DNA of 64,000 nt, from positions 868,001 through 932,000 of the forward strand of contig NZ_CP061170.1 of assembly GCF_011751745.2 (NCBI RefSeq), written 5' to 3'. The stretch comes from Paramicrobacterium fandaimingii (lineage in GTDB: Bacteria; Actinomycetota; Actinomycetes; Actinomycetales; Microbacteriaceae). The position numbers and the translations under genes were made by a program. The number at the start of each line of letters is the position of its first letter. The stretch's first letter is position 1. Under the pieces are notes generated by a model. The model was not told where the DNA came from. It did no database searches and was given only the letters and a program-made list of their open reading frames with translations. Below are positions 54,405 to 63,835 of the stretch, piece by piece.

Positions 54405-56218
54405 GCACGGCTACCGTGCGAGGCGTGTCCGGCGAGGAGCGCGGAGACCTCACAAAGGAAGAGAGCAAGCAGATTCGCCAGCGATCGATGCGACTGCTGG
54501 GATCGCTGCTGAAGCCGCTGCGTGGGCGCGTGATCGGCGCGATGACGCTGGTGATCATCTCGACAGCATCCAGTGTCGCTGGTCCCGCGCTCATCGCATT
54601 TGGAATCGACACGGCGCTGCCCGCCGTGATCGACCGCGCGAACTGGCTGCCGACTCTCGGCGTCGGCGTCGTGTATCTCGTGACGGCGCTCGCCGCTGCG
54701 ACCTTTATGGCGAGCTACGTCGTTGCGAGCGCGCGTGTAAGCCAGGCCGTGCTTCTCGACCTGCGCATGCGGGTGTTTCAGCACACGCAGAAGCTCAGCC
54801 TCGAGTTTCACGAGTCGTACACGTCTGGGCGCATCATTTCGCGTCAGACGAGTGACTTGGATGCCATCAAGCAGCTGCTCGACGAGGGAATCAGCCAGCT
54901 GGTGAACGGAATCCTCTACATGGGGTTCATCTTCGGCGCTCTGTTTCTGCTCGACTGGACGAGCGGCCTCGTCGTCGTCTGCTCTGTCGTGCCGCTGTAC
55001 TTCTTGACGCGGTGGTTCCAGAAGCGCTCGCAGGTGATGTTCCGAAAGTCTCGGGTGCTCTCTGCCCGCGTGATCGTGCACTTCGTCGAGTCGATGACCG
55101 GAATTCGCGCCGTGAAGGCGTTCCGCAAGGAGAAGCGCAACGAGAAGGAGTTTGGCCGGCTCGTTGAGGACTACCGTGACATCAACGCCCGCACCATCCA
55201 GCTCTTCGGAATCTACGAGCCCGGAATCATCATGATCGGCAACCTCGCTGTTGCAGCCGTGCTGCTTGTCGGCGGGTACCGCGTCGTCGACGGGCACATG
55301 GAGATTGGGGCGCTGCTTGCCGCCGTGCTCTACGTGCGACGGTTCTTCGATCCGATGGAAGAGATGGCGATGTTCTACAACGCTTACCAGTCGGCGGCCG
55401 CTGCACTTGAAAAGATCTCGGGAGTGCTCGAAGAGCAGCCGAGTGTTCCCGACCCGACGTCGCCCATTGACCTCTGGCAGGCGAAGGGGCAGGTCACCTT
55501 CGACGACGTCACCTTCGCGTACAACGAGAGAACAACGGTGCTGCCGAGCTTTGCCCTCGACATTCCAGCGGGGCAGACGATCGCTCTCGTCGGATCGACT
55601 GGCGCGGGAAAATCGACTCTCGCCAAGCTCATCTCGCGGTTCTACGATCCGACGAAGGGCTCTGTGCTGCTCGACGGCGTCGACCTGCGTCAGCTGCATC
55701 CGAAAGACCTGCGTCGAGCGATCGTGATGGTGACCCAGGAGGCGTACCTCTTTTCGGGAACGGTCGCAGACAACATCGCGCTTGGGCGTCCCGATGCTAC
55801 GCGCGAGGAGATCGTCGCTGCGGCGTACGCCGTCGGTGCGCACCAGTTCATCGACGATCTTCCAGATGGATACGACACCGACGTGAACAAGCGCGGTGGC
55901 CGCGTCTCGGCTGGGCAGCGACAGCTCATCTCGTTTGCGCGAGCATTTCTCGCCGACCCCGCCGTGCTGATTCTCGACGAGGCGACGGCATCGCTCGATA
56001 TTCCGAGCGAGCGGCTCGTGCAGGAGGCTCTGCAGACTCTGCTCGCCGATCGCACTGCTGTGATCATCGCGCACAGACTGTCGACGGTGGCCATCGCCGA
56101 CCGCGTGCTCGTCATGGAGCACGGGCGCATCGTGGAAGACGGAACGCCAGCTGCGCTGATCGCTGGAACAGGGAGGTTCGCTCAGCTCCACGCCGCGTGG
56201 CGGGACTCGCTCGTGTAG
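54401..56218 (+). CDS. ABC exporter half-transporter 2 (catalytically complete Walker B)
   Basis: 605 residues with the same layout. Walker A GSTGAGKS is at 398-405. The signature is changed to VSAGQ at 502-506. Walker [13 protein letters not shown] has Glu527. The complementary pairing of one intact LSGGQ (partner) with this intact Glu gives a single competent ATP site, as expected of a heterodimer. It exports an unknown hydrophobic compound or lipid. Confidence 0.93.
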   Translation: MSTATVRGVSGEERGDLTKEESKQIRQRSMRLLGSLLKPLRGRVIGAMTLVIISTASSVAGPALIAFGIDTALPAVIDRANWLPTLGVGVVYLVTALAAATFMASYVVASARVSQAVLLDLRMRVFQHTQKLSLEFHESYTSGRIISRQTSDLDAIKQLLDEGISQLVNGILYMGFIFGALFLLDWTSGLVVVCSVVPLYFLTRWFQKRSQVMFRKSRVLSARVIVHFVESMTGIRAVKAFRKEKRNEKEFGRLVEDYRDINARTIQLFGIYEPGIIMIGNLAVAAVLLVGGYRVVDGHMEIGALLAAVLYVRRFFDPMEEMAMFYNAYQSAAAALEKISGVLEEQPSVPDPTSPIDLWQAKGQVTFDDVTFAYNERTTVLPSFALDIPAGQTIALVGSTGAGKSTLAKLISRFYDPTKGSVLLDGVDLRQLHPKDLRRAIVMVTQEAYLFSGTVADNIALGRPDATREEIVAAAYAVGAHQFIDDLPDGYDTDVNKRGGRVSAGQRQLISFARAFLADPAVLILDEATASLDIPSERLVQEALQTLLADRTAVIIAHRLSTVAIADRVLVMEHGRIVEDGTPAALIAGTGRFAQLHAAWRDSLV

Positions 56219-56243
56219 GTGCGGGTGCCGCTACGCTGGCTAT

Positions 56244-57302
56244 GTGGAGTCGCCAGCTGAACCTCGTGTCGCCGTCGCCGTGCAGAATCTTCCGCCCGGC
56301 TACTTCGCGCTGGTGATGGCAACGGGCATCATCTCGCTCGGACTCCACCTCGAGGGCGTTGACGTGCTCTCGATGGTGCTCCTCGTCATCGCCGTGGTGG
56401 CATTCGTGATTCTGCTGGTACTCACGCTCTGGCGTGGCATCCGCTACCCGAGGCGTGTCGTCGACGACTTCTCGGCGGCGCACAACGGCTTCGCGTTCTT
56501 CACGTTCGTGGCGGGAACGAACGTGCTCGGGTCCCGGATTGCAGCCGGGGGCGGCACCGTGATTCTGCCTCTCGTTCTGCTCGGGGTGAGCTTCGCGGCG
56601 TGGATCGTTCTCGGCTATGTCATTCCAGGGCTCGTGATCGGGCGGCACCAGGGTGCCGACATACTTTCGGGCCTCAACGGCACCTGGTTCATCTGGTCGG
56701 TGGCCAGTCAGTCGATTGCTGTGCTCGCCGCATCGCTTGAGCCGAAGATGCCGGAAGGCATCAGCGACGCGCTCTCGATCATCGCCGTGCTCTCCTGGGG
56801 GATTGGACTGATCCTCTACGGAGTCATCGGGTGCGCCGTGGTGATCCGCCTGCTGACGAGAGGCATTCCCGCCGCCGAGCTGGGCCCGCCCTACTGGGTG
56901 ACGATGGGCGCAGCGGCAATCACCGTGCTCGCTGGCTCGCGCATCGTCGAGATGTCGGACACCGCCATGGTGAGCGTTGTGCGTGCTCCCGTCGCCGCGG
57001 CCGCCGTCGTATTCTGGGCGTTCGCGACGTGGCTGATTCCCGCGCTCTTCGGCATCGGGGTATGGCGGCACGCGATCAAGAAGGTTCCGCTGCGATACGA
57101 GGCGGCACTCTGGAGCATGGTCTTTCCGCTCGGCATGTATGCCGTTGGGGGCATCTATCTCGGCGACGCTGACGACCTGCCCATCGTGGGTTGGATCGGC
57201 GGTCGCTTTCTCTGGGTTGCACTCGCGGTCTGGGCCGTCGTTCTCGTGTGGATGCTCGTGACCCTCGTCTCTTCTGCACGAAAGACTCAGCCTGCACGCT
57301 GA
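56244..57302 (+). CDS. TDT-family transporter (tellurite resistance/dicarboxylate type)
   Basis: 352 residues with about ten transmembrane helices. LPPGYFALVMATGIISLGLHLEG at the start and HNGFAFFTFVAGTNVLGSR are typical of the TehA/Mae1/SLAC1 group. Substrate could be a C4-dicarboxylate, sulfite or another anion. GTG start with TACGCT 6 bases before it (leaderless), 25 bases after the ABC gene. Confidence 0.87.
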   Translation: MESPAEPRVAVAVQNLPPGYFALVMATGIISLGLHLEGVDVLSMVLLVIAVVAFVILLVLTLWRGIRYPRRVVDDFSAAHNGFAFFTFVAGTNVLGSRIAAGGGTVILPLVLLGVSFAAWIVLGYVIPGLVIGRHQGADILSGLNGTWFIWSVASQSIAVLAASLEPKMPEGISDALSIIAVLSWGIGLILYGVIGCAVVIRLLTRGIPAAELGPPYWVTMGAAAITVLAGSRIVEMSDTAMVSVVRAPVAAAAVVFWAFATWLIPALFGIGVWRHAIKKVPLRYEAALWSMVFPLGMYAVGGIYLGDADDLPIVGWIGGRFLWVALAVWAVVLVWMLVTLVSSARKTQPAR

Positions 57303-57397
57303 GGGTATGCGCTTTCCGTCCTTTCGGGTACTCTGGCGGAAGCGTCCCCCAAACAGGGGTGACGCATCTGAGTGCCAGGGCGAACAAGGGAGTACGC

Positions 57398-59974
57398 ATG
57401 CGCAGTCTGAGCCGTCGAACCGTTCTGACCGCGGCGGGAGCCGCAGCTCTTGCCTCGGCGTTCTACAAACCACAGATCGCCTTCGCAGCACACCCATCGG
57501 CGTCTGGGGCAGAAGCGACGTCGGCGCTTCTCGACAACATCGTCGCTGGTCTGGCCGGAACAACGAAAACCAACGCGGCGGCATCGGTGCAGCCGAAGCT
57601 CACGGCGATGTACGACACCGCGACGAAGAACCTGGGCTCACTCGTGGCGACCCCGACGACGGAGCTGTTCACGGGGCTCGCCCTCGGCGGCGACGACGGC
57701 AACCTCGAGTCGACATATGAGAAGCTCCTCGACATCGCTGTGGCAATCACGATGCCCATACCGGCAGGCGCCGATGTTCCGACAGATCTCAGCGGCAGCG
57801 CCGACGCGACGCAGAAGGTGATTACCGGGCTGCGGTGGCTCTATGACAACTACTTCAGTGATCAGGATGCTGGCTACTACGGCAATTGGTACAACTGGGA
57901 GATCGGTATTCCGACGCACGTCGGGCGAACGCTCGCTTTGCTGCATGGCGACATTGCCGAGGTCGACGCGGAGATGCCAGGGCAGTACATCGAGGCGATG
58001 GATCTATACCTTCGCAATGGAATTGACGGCGATGTTGATCTTGACTCGCGATTCCACACGGGGGCGAATCTTGCCGACATCACGACCAACCGCATCGTGC
58101 AGGGAGCGATCACCGGCGATGACGCCCGGGTGACGAAGGCGATAGCGGATCAGCTCACGGTGTACGAGATCGTCGATCCCTACAACCTTCAGCACGGCGT
58201 CACCGACGGCTTCTACCCTGACGGCTCGTTCATTCAGCACGCATCCGTCGCCTACACCGGAAGCTACGGCATCGGCCTGCTCGAGCGCGTCACGACGACG
58301 CTTTCGCTGCTCGACGGAACCGAGTACACAACGGAGCCAGACCTCGAGTCGCGCATCAACGAGTGGCTGGCAACGAGCTTCTCACCCGTCATTGTCGAGG
58401 GCTGGATGATGGAGATGATCAAGGGGCGTGCCGTGTCGCGCACGACGACTGGCTACACAAATGCGTCGAAGGTCGCGGAGTCGATTGTCGCCCTCTCGCG
58501 GCACGCAACGGCAGACTCGGCGGCAGAACTCTCGGCGTACATCGTCTACCTGCACGGACTGTCGCACATGAGCATCACGGCGTCGTCATTCGCCGAGCCC
58601 GCAAACATCGTTCGCTACACGACAACGGTTTCTGATGACACGATCGTCGGCAAGAATCTCGTCCCCGACGCAGCGACGTTCGCATACAACGCCATGGATC
58701 GGCACGTGCATCACCGCCCCGAGTTCACCTTCGCTCTTGCACGGAGTTCGAAGCGCGTGAGCAAGTACGAGTACATGAGCGGTGAGAACCTGCGGCCCTG
58801 GTTTCAGGGTGAGGGTAGTCACTACCTGTATCTTGCCGACGACGATCAGACGCAGGCATACGGCGTCGACTACGTCACCGTCGTCGATCCCATGCGGCTC
58901 GCTGGCACCACGGCCCCTGTCGAGGAGCGCAAGTCGATTCCGGAGCTCTACGGTAAGCCGTTCTATGACAATGAGGATGCCGGTTTCACATCGTCCTCGG
59001 TGAAGCAGAACACCTATGTCTACTTTCCGCTCGGCACCAACGACTTCTCCGGGGGCGCGACACTGGGCAGCTACGCTGTCGCGGGCATGCAGCAGTCAGA
59101 CGACGCCGCTTACACAGCAAAGCAGGCGGGGGAATTGCCCGAGGACTTCGTCGTCTACGCGAACGCGCGGTCGTCGAAGTCATGGTTCATGCTCGATAAC
59201 GAGATCGTCGTGCTCGTGTCCGGGATCTCTGACGAGCACGAACGAGACACGGTGACGACGATCGACAGCCGAATCAGCAGCCCCGGCGATGACGTGAGTG
59301 TTGTGGGGGAGACGCGAGACGGAGCGCCCGTGACCGGTGCAGAGAACGTGAACGGGCTTTCCTGGTTGCGCTACGCGAACGCGACGCGCGGCACCTCGCT
59401 TGGGTACGTTTTCTACACAGACAGCACAATCGACGTGCGGCTGAAAGAGGTTGAACAGAGTCGCCGCTTCATTCGCACATCAAACACAGAAACGCTTGTG
59501 TCGAAGACGGTGTTCGACGTCTCACATACCCGGGCGGCGGAAGCGGACGCCGGGTCGCTGGCATATGCGATTGTTCCCGGCGCCGAAGCCGGTTCCCTCG
59601 CCAGCTACGAGGGTCCAGAAGTCGTGCAGCACACCGACGACGTGCACGCTGTGCGCCACTCGGGTCTCGGCCTGCTTGCCGCCACGACGTTTGCCGAGGG
59701 CGAGCACGACATCGGAGCACTCGCCGTTGACGGCCGCGCCTGTGTCATCGCGCAGGACGCGCCGAAGGGGCGAACAGTCATCGCCGTCTCCGACCCGACG
59801 TTTGCGCGCGACATCGTCAGCGTCACGGTTCCCGGCAGACGCGCAATCCTCGACGAGTCGCATCCCAACGTCACAGCGCACGTCGAGCGTGGACGCACCC
59901 GTCTGGACATCTCAACACATGAGGCGTATGGGGCAACGATCTCGGTAACCATCCGCGGCCGGGGAATCGTCTGA
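57398..59974 (+). CDS. Tat-secreted polysaccharide lyase, family 8 (hyaluronate/chondroitin/xanthan lyase type)
   Basis: 858 residues. The Tat signal is MRSLSRRTVLTAAGAAALASAF, with the twin Arg and a likely cleavage near AFAAHP. The alpha/alpha toroid holds NWYNWEIGIPTHVGRTL, TGANLADITTNRIVQGAI (catalytic Asn) and DGFYPDGSFIQHASVAYTGSYG (catalytic His and Tyr). The beta domains follow with HHRPEFTFALARSSKR and GEGSHYLYLADDDQ. It cleaves uronic-acid-containing polymers by elimination; which polymer cannot be told. GGGAG lies about 7 bases before the ATG. Confidence 0.92.
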   Translation: MRSLSRRTVLTAAGAAALASAFYKPQIAFAAHPSASGAEATSALLDNIVAGLAGTTKTNAAASVQPKLTAMYDTATKNLGSLVATPTTELFTGLALGGDDGNLESTYEKLLDIAVAITMPIPAGADVPTDLSGSADATQKVITGLRWLYDNYFSDQDAGYYGNWYNWEIGIPTHVGRTLALLHGDIAEVDAEMPGQYIEAMDLYLRNGIDGDVDLDSRFHTGANLADITTNRIVQGAITGDDARVTKAIADQLTVYEIVDPYNLQHGVTDGFYPDGSFIQHASVAYTGSYGIGLLERVTTTLSLLDGTEYTTEPDLESRINEWLATSFSPVIVEGWMMEMIKGRAVSRTTTGYTNASKVAESIVALSRHATADSAAELSAYIVYLHGLSHMSITASSFAEPANIVRYTTTVSDDTIVGKNLVPDAATFAYNAMDRHVHHRPEFTFALARSSKRVSKYEYMSGENLRPWFQGEGSHYLYLADDDQTQAYGVDYVTVVDPMRLAGTTAPVEERKSIPELYGKPFYDNEDAGFTSSSVKQNTYVYFPLGTNDFSGGATLGSYAVAGMQQSDDAAYTAKQAGELPEDFVVYANARSSKSWFMLDNEIVVLVSGISDEHERDTVTTIDSRISSPGDDVSVVGETRDGAPVTGAENVNGLSWLRYANATRGTSLGYVFYTDSTIDVRLKEVEQSRRFIRTSNTETLVSKTVFDVSHTRAAEADAGSLAYAIVPGAEAGSLASYEGPEVVQHTDDVHAVRHSGLGLLAATTFAEGEHDIGALAVDGRACVIAQDAPKGRTVIAVSDPTFARDIVSVTVPGRRAILDESHPNVTAHVERGRTRLDISTHEAYGATISVTIRGRGIV

Positions 59975-59982
59975 TCGGCGGT

Positions 59983-60276
59983 TCAGCTCATGAACGCTGA
60001 GCGCGTCAGCGTGTACCCCGTGCCGGTCGGGCGCAGGGGAGTTCCCTCGTCGTCATAGTGCAGACGTGCCGATTCGTCGTGGCACTGCGGCGGCTTTCCG
60101 GATGCCTGCACGACTCGCCACCAGGGAACCTCGCTGCCGTAGCGCGCCATCACCCAGCCGACACCTCGAGCCGAGCGAGATCCGAACTGCGCGGCAACCT
60201 GCCCATAGCTCATCACCTTGCCCGGCGGAATGGACTCGACGACAGAGAGCACTGCCTCGACGAAGTCTTCGTTCAC
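59983..60276 (-). CDS. Alkyltransferase-like protein (MGMT family, no acceptor Cys)
   Basis: 97 residues: FVEAVLSVVESIPPGKVMSYGQVAAQFGSRSARGVGWVMA (DNA-binding helix-turn-helix). Then PWWRVVQASGK at 51-61, where active O6-alkylguanine transferases have PCHRV. Trp replaces the acceptor Cys, so it is an ATL protein. These bind alkylated guanine and flag it for nucleotide excision repair. GTG start; converges with the lyase gene. Confidence 0.92.
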   Translation of the reverse strand: MNEDFVEAVLSVVESIPPGKVMSYGQVAAQFGSRSARGVGWVMARYGSEVPWWRVVQASGKPPQCHDESARLHYDDEGTPLRPTGTGYTLTRSAFMS

Positions 60277-60288
60277 GCTTGGCGCCGA

Positions 60289-60741
60289 CTATATGGTGAG
60301 CTGGCCGACGACCTCGCCATACTCGGTCTCGTCGACGGGGCTGAAACCGACGGCGAGGAAGAACTGCTCGGGACCACCTTCGCCTGGCTCGTACATGACG
60401 TTGATGTGCTGGAAGCCGCGTTCGCGCGCCTCAGCGGCAAGCGCGTCGACAGCGAACTTTCCAACGCCCTGTCGCTGGGCCTCGGCGTCGACGTTGATGC
60501 GCCACAGAACGCTCTGAAAATACTCGTCCATGCCCTCGTGATCGAAGTTGCCCTGAACGAAGCCAACGACGTCGTCCCCATCGAGAACGACGCGCTGCCA
60601 GGTGGTGGCGGGGTTCGTGACGGCAGCGGCAACCGAGTACGACACCGGTGCCACAAACTGCTCTTGGCCCGGACGCAACGACAAGGCGTTGACCGCCACA
60701 ATCGTCGATGCCGACAATTCCACTACTCGCATCTCACCCAT
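60289..60741 (-). CDS. GNAT-family N-acetyltransferase
   Basis: 150 residues. Acetyl-CoA motif RINVDAEAQRQGVGKFAVDALAAEARERGFQHINVMY, then GPEQFFLAVGFSPVDETEYGEVVGQL. Substrate unknown. TAGCCT lies 6 bases before the ATG, so leaderless. The following ATL gene begins 12 bases after the stop and may be co-transcribed. Confidence 0.9.
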   Translation of the reverse strand: MGEMRVVELSASTIVAVNALSLRPGQEQFVAPVSYSVAAAVTNPATTWQRVVLDGDDVVGFVQGNFDHEGMDEYFQSVLWRINVDAEAQRQGVGKFAVDALAAEARERGFQHINVMYEPGEGGPEQFFLAVGFSPVDETEYGEVVGQLTI

Positions 60742-60783
60742 GCTCCCAGGCTAGCCGCATCAGGCCCTCGACCGGAAGAGGGG

Positions 60784-61206
60784 CTACGCCGAATTGCACA
60801 CCTGAGCCACGTTGGCCTCGGCCTGCTCCGCGGCAGACAGGCTCTTGCTCAGCATGGAGTTGTCAACGGATTCGGGGTTCTCCTCCGTTGCCTTCGCAGC
60901 ATTCGCGAATTCGCCGTTAAAGTCCTTCAGCGCTGCCGTCATAGCATCGACTGCCTTTTTGACGTCTCCATGCGAGATGGTCGAGACGTCTTTCTCGAAC
61001 GTCGTCACGGCGGCGTCGAGGTCGTCGCGCGCGGTTGCGGGGTCGTCAATGAGAGAGCCACTCGAATTCGTGATCGCCTCGACAAGTGCGAGGTCGGCGC
61101 TGCTGAAGAGATCGCACGCCTCGCTCTTCGACTGAGCAGGAGCGCACCCGGAGAGCACGCCGCCGACGATGAGCGCGAGAGCAAGCGGAGCGAAGCGTGA
61201 CGTCAT
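60784..61206 (-). CDS. Small lipoprotein
   Basis: 140 residues. Signal peptide with lipobox LSGC (Cys about residue 21), then an almost wholly helical mature protein with many Ala, Asp, Lys and Glu, and two Cys (CDLF near the start, QVCNSA at the end) that could form a disulphide. No recognised domain. ATG 61206 starts the signal peptide; GGGGG lies just upstream. Confidence 0.82.
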   Translation of the reverse strand: MTSRFAPLALALIVGGVLSGCAPAQSKSEACDLFSSADLALVEAITNSSGSLIDDPATARDDLDAAVTTFEKDVSTISHGDVKKAVDAMTAALKDFNGEFANAAKATEENPESVDNSMLSKSLSAAEQAEANVAQVCNSA

Positions 61207-61283
61207 GTGTCCCCCTATCGTTCTCGACGGTAGCCGATTTTCGCCTGTCGGTGTCGACAGAGAGACGATGACAGGATGGAGGC

Positions 61284-62753
61284 ATGACAGTGCCGCCTGC
61301 CTCCGCAACGCTGCTTCCCGGTTTTGAGGGCACAACGCTGCCCGACTGGCTGGCCAGGCGGCTTCGCGCCGGACTCGGTGGCGTCTGCATCTTTGGCCCG
61401 AATATTGAGGATGCCGCCCAGCTGCGTCGCCTCACCGATCAGGTTCGCGAGGCGAACCCGCTCGCGATCGTCGCGATCGACGAAGAGGGCGGAGACGTGA
61501 CGCGGCTGCACTACGCCACGGGCTCGCCGTACCCGGGCAACGCCGTGTTGGGGCGGCTTGACGACACAGCCGTCACGGCACGCGTCGCGGCAGCCGTTGC
61601 CGCCGAGCTGCGCGCATCCGGGTGCACCCTTGATTTCGCGCCGAGCATCGACGTCAATTCAAACCCCCTCAATCCGGCGATCGGGGTGCGCAGCTTCGGC
61701 GCTGACGAGCAGCTCGTCGCCCGGCACGGCGCGGCCTGGATCACGGGGCTGCAGGGCGCCGGCGTGGCCGCCTGCGCAAAGCACTTCCCGGGACACGGAG
61801 ACGTCGACGCCGACTCGCATGTTGCCCTTCCTGTTCTCGACATCGATCGAGAGACCTTGCTGGCGCGCGAGCTCGTGCCCTTCGTCGCCGCCATCGAGGC
61901 GGGCGTCGCGTCGATCATGACGAGCCACATCATGCTCCCGCAGATCGACCCCCTCCACCCCGCGACGATGTCTCGTGTCGTGATCGAGGGTCTGCTGCGG
62001 CAGCAGCTCGGCTTCGATGGGCTCATCGTCAGCGACGCCCTCGACATGGCGGGGGCCAGCGCCGAGATCGGCATTCCCGAGGCGGCGGTGCGAGCGCTCG
62101 CCGCGGGCGTCGACCTGCTCTGCATCGGCACGGCGAACACCGATGAGCAACTGCGTGACATCGAGCGGGCGATCGCGGATGCTGTCGCGGGTGAGCGGCT
62201 CGCGGCATCCCGTGTCGAACAGGCGGCGGCCCGCGTACGCATGTTCGCGTCGCGCACAGGGGTCTCTGACACGGCAGCATCGCCGGAGACGTTCGACGAT
62301 GCCGCGATTGCCGAGGCCGTGCGGGCGATCTCGACGTCGGTTGGAGCGCCCGAGCTCGACGAGGCGCGAACGCCCGCCGCCGTGCTGCGCCTCGATGCCG
62401 TGGCGAACATTGACGTCGGCTCGGCGCCGTGGGGCCCGTTCAGCCTCGACGACCCGTGGCGGCGAACCCCGGTGACGCGCATGGATCTGGCGCACGACGA
62501 CCCCACCACTGTTGCACGTACGCTTGACGCCGACGCGAGCCCCGGAACGATCATCGTCGTCGGCAAGGGCAACCACAGGCATCCGGCCGCGATCGCCGTG
62601 ATCGACGCTCTTCGGGCCGCTGGACGGCAGGTGCTGACCATCGACATGGGCTGGCCCTCGGACGATCGCGCCTATGCAGACGTTGCAACATTCGGCGCCT
62701 CGCGGCTGATGGGGGCCGCCCTCATTCGGCACATCTTCGGCCCGGACGCCTGA
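61284..62753 (+). CDS. Glycoside hydrolase family 3 (beta-N-acetylhexosaminidase-like)
   Basis: 489 residues without a signal peptide. GVCIFGPNIEDAAQL and VAIDEEGGDVTRLH open the barrel. CAKHFPGHGDVDADSH is the catalytic His/Asp loop typical of NagZ-type GH3 enzymes. GLIVSDALDMAG has the nucleophile Asp. A C-terminal domain of about 150 residues follows the barrel. Probably removes N-acetylglucosamine from cell-wall or glycan fragments in the cytoplasm. It lies ahead of nagB on the same strand. Confidence 0.88.
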   Translation: MTVPPASATLLPGFEGTTLPDWLARRLRAGLGGVCIFGPNIEDAAQLRRLTDQVREANPLAIVAIDEEGGDVTRLHYATGSPYPGNAVLGRLDDTAVTARVAAAVAAELRASGCTLDFAPSIDVNSNPLNPAIGVRSFGADEQLVARHGAAWITGLQGAGVAACAKHFPGHGDVDADSHVALPVLDIDRETLLARELVPFVAAIEAGVASIMTSHIMLPQIDPLHPATMSRVVIEGLLRQQLGFDGLIVSDALDMAGASAEIGIPEAAVRALAAGVDLLCIGTANTDEQLRDIERAIADAVAGERLAASRVEQAAARVRMFASRTGVSDTAASPETFDDAAIAEAVRAISTSVGAPELDEARTPAAVLRLDAVANIDVGSAPWGPFSLDDPWRRTPVTRMDLAHDDPTTVARTLDADASPGTIIVVGKGNHRHPAAIAVIDALRAAGRQVLTIDMGWPSDDRAYADVATFGASRLMGAALIRHIFGPDA

Positions 62754-62855
62754 CGGCGGGCACCGGAATTCACCAGAACCCGCTACGCTCGGAGGCGGCA
62801 GCCCGCAGAGCCCGTGCTCAACGCCCGCCCGCTGAAACTCAGAAGGAAAACATCA

Positions 62856-63635
62856 ATGGCTGAAGTCATCATCGTCCCGTCCGCAGAAGAAGCGGGTTCC
62901 CTCGTCGCAGACGAGATCATCTCGCTTGTCGCGGATAAGCCGAACGCCGTGCTCGGCCTTGCGACCGGGTCGACCCCGCTGCCGGTGTATCGGGCGCTCG
63001 CTGGCAGGCGCGACGAGATGGACCTGTCGAAGGTCTCCGGCTTTGCGCTCGACGAGTACGTCGGGCTGCCGGCATCCCACCCCGAGAGTTACCGCTCGGT
63101 GATCACACGTGATGTCGTGGAGCCGCTCGGTCTCAACCCCGAATTCGTGCACGTTCCCAACGGAGCGCTTGAGTCGATTCAGCACGCGGGCGTTGACTAT
63201 GAGGCGGCCATCGCGGAGGCTGGTGGCATCGACCTGCAGATTCTCGGCATCGGCACAGACGGGCACGTGGGCTTCAATGAGCCCGGGTCATCGTTCGCGT
63301 CGCACACGCGCGTGAAGACGCTCACCGAGCAGACGCGGCGCGATAACGCCCGCTTCTTCGACTCAGAAGACGACGTACCCATGCACTGCATCACGCAGGG
63401 GCTCGGCACGATTCAGCGTGCACGGCACATCGTTCTGCTCGCGTTCGGGGCGGGCAAGGCGCGTGCCGTCGCCGGTGCTGTGGAGGGCCCCATCACGGCA
63501 TCCCTGCCGGGTTCGTCACTGCAGCTTCACGTGCGGGCGACGGTCATCGTCGACGAGGCCGCGGCGGCGGAGCTGAAAAACGCCGACTACTATCGGCATG
63601 CATACGCGAACAAGCCCTCCTGGCAGGGCCTTTGA
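62856..63635 (+). CDS. nagB: Glucosamine-6-phosphate deaminase
   Basis: 260 residues. VLGLATGSTPLPVYRAL binds phosphate. FALDEYVGLPASHPESYRSVI contains the catalytic Asp. GIGTDGHVGFNEPGSSFASHTR carries the catalytic Asp/His/Glu set, and HIVLLAFGAGKARAVAGAVEGP follows. Converts glucosamine 6-phosphate to fructose 6-phosphate and ammonia. AGAAGGA precedes the ATG at 62856. No nagA is adjacent. Confidence 0.95.
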   Translation: MAEVIIVPSAEEAGSLVADEIISLVADKPNAVLGLATGSTPLPVYRALAGRRDEMDLSKVSGFALDEYVGLPASHPESYRSVITRDVVEPLGLNPEFVHVPNGALESIQHAGVDYEAAIAEAGGIDLQILGIGTDGHVGFNEPGSSFASHTRVKTLTEQTRRDNARFFDSEDDVPMHCITQGLGTIQRARHIVLLAFGAGKARAVAGAVEGPITASLPGSSLQLHVRATVIVDEAAAAELKNADYYRHAYANKPSWQGL

Positions 63636-63676
63636 GCCTCTGAGTCCCTGACGCGCGCACTCGCGTGCCACTCAAG

Positions 63677-63751
63677 CGCGCACAATCGCGTGCCACTTTT
63701 TGCTGAAATTTCGTCGCTGAAGGAGCAAAGAATGGCACGCGATTGTGCGCG
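63677..63751. terminator. Very long hairpin between nagB and tatA
   Basis: Arms 63677-63695 and 63733-63751 pair perfectly over 19 bp and extend to 28 bp with two mismatches, around a 19-base loop. A direct repeat of the left arm (GCGCGCACTCGCGTGCCACT) sits just before it at 63653. Lies between convergent genes, so it may end both transcripts. Its size suggests a dispersed repeat. Confidence 0.75.
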
Positions 63752-63835
63752 GCTGAGACGTCTGCGGCGCGGACCCCGGGTACGGATGCGCAGGGCGCGG
63801 GCGCACACAGGTACAGACGTGTGGGATGCTCGGCG

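Noticed and set aside
54338..56191. 617-codon open frame opposite the second ABC exporter gene
   Set aside because: Antisense shadow; the plus strand has complete ABC motifs.
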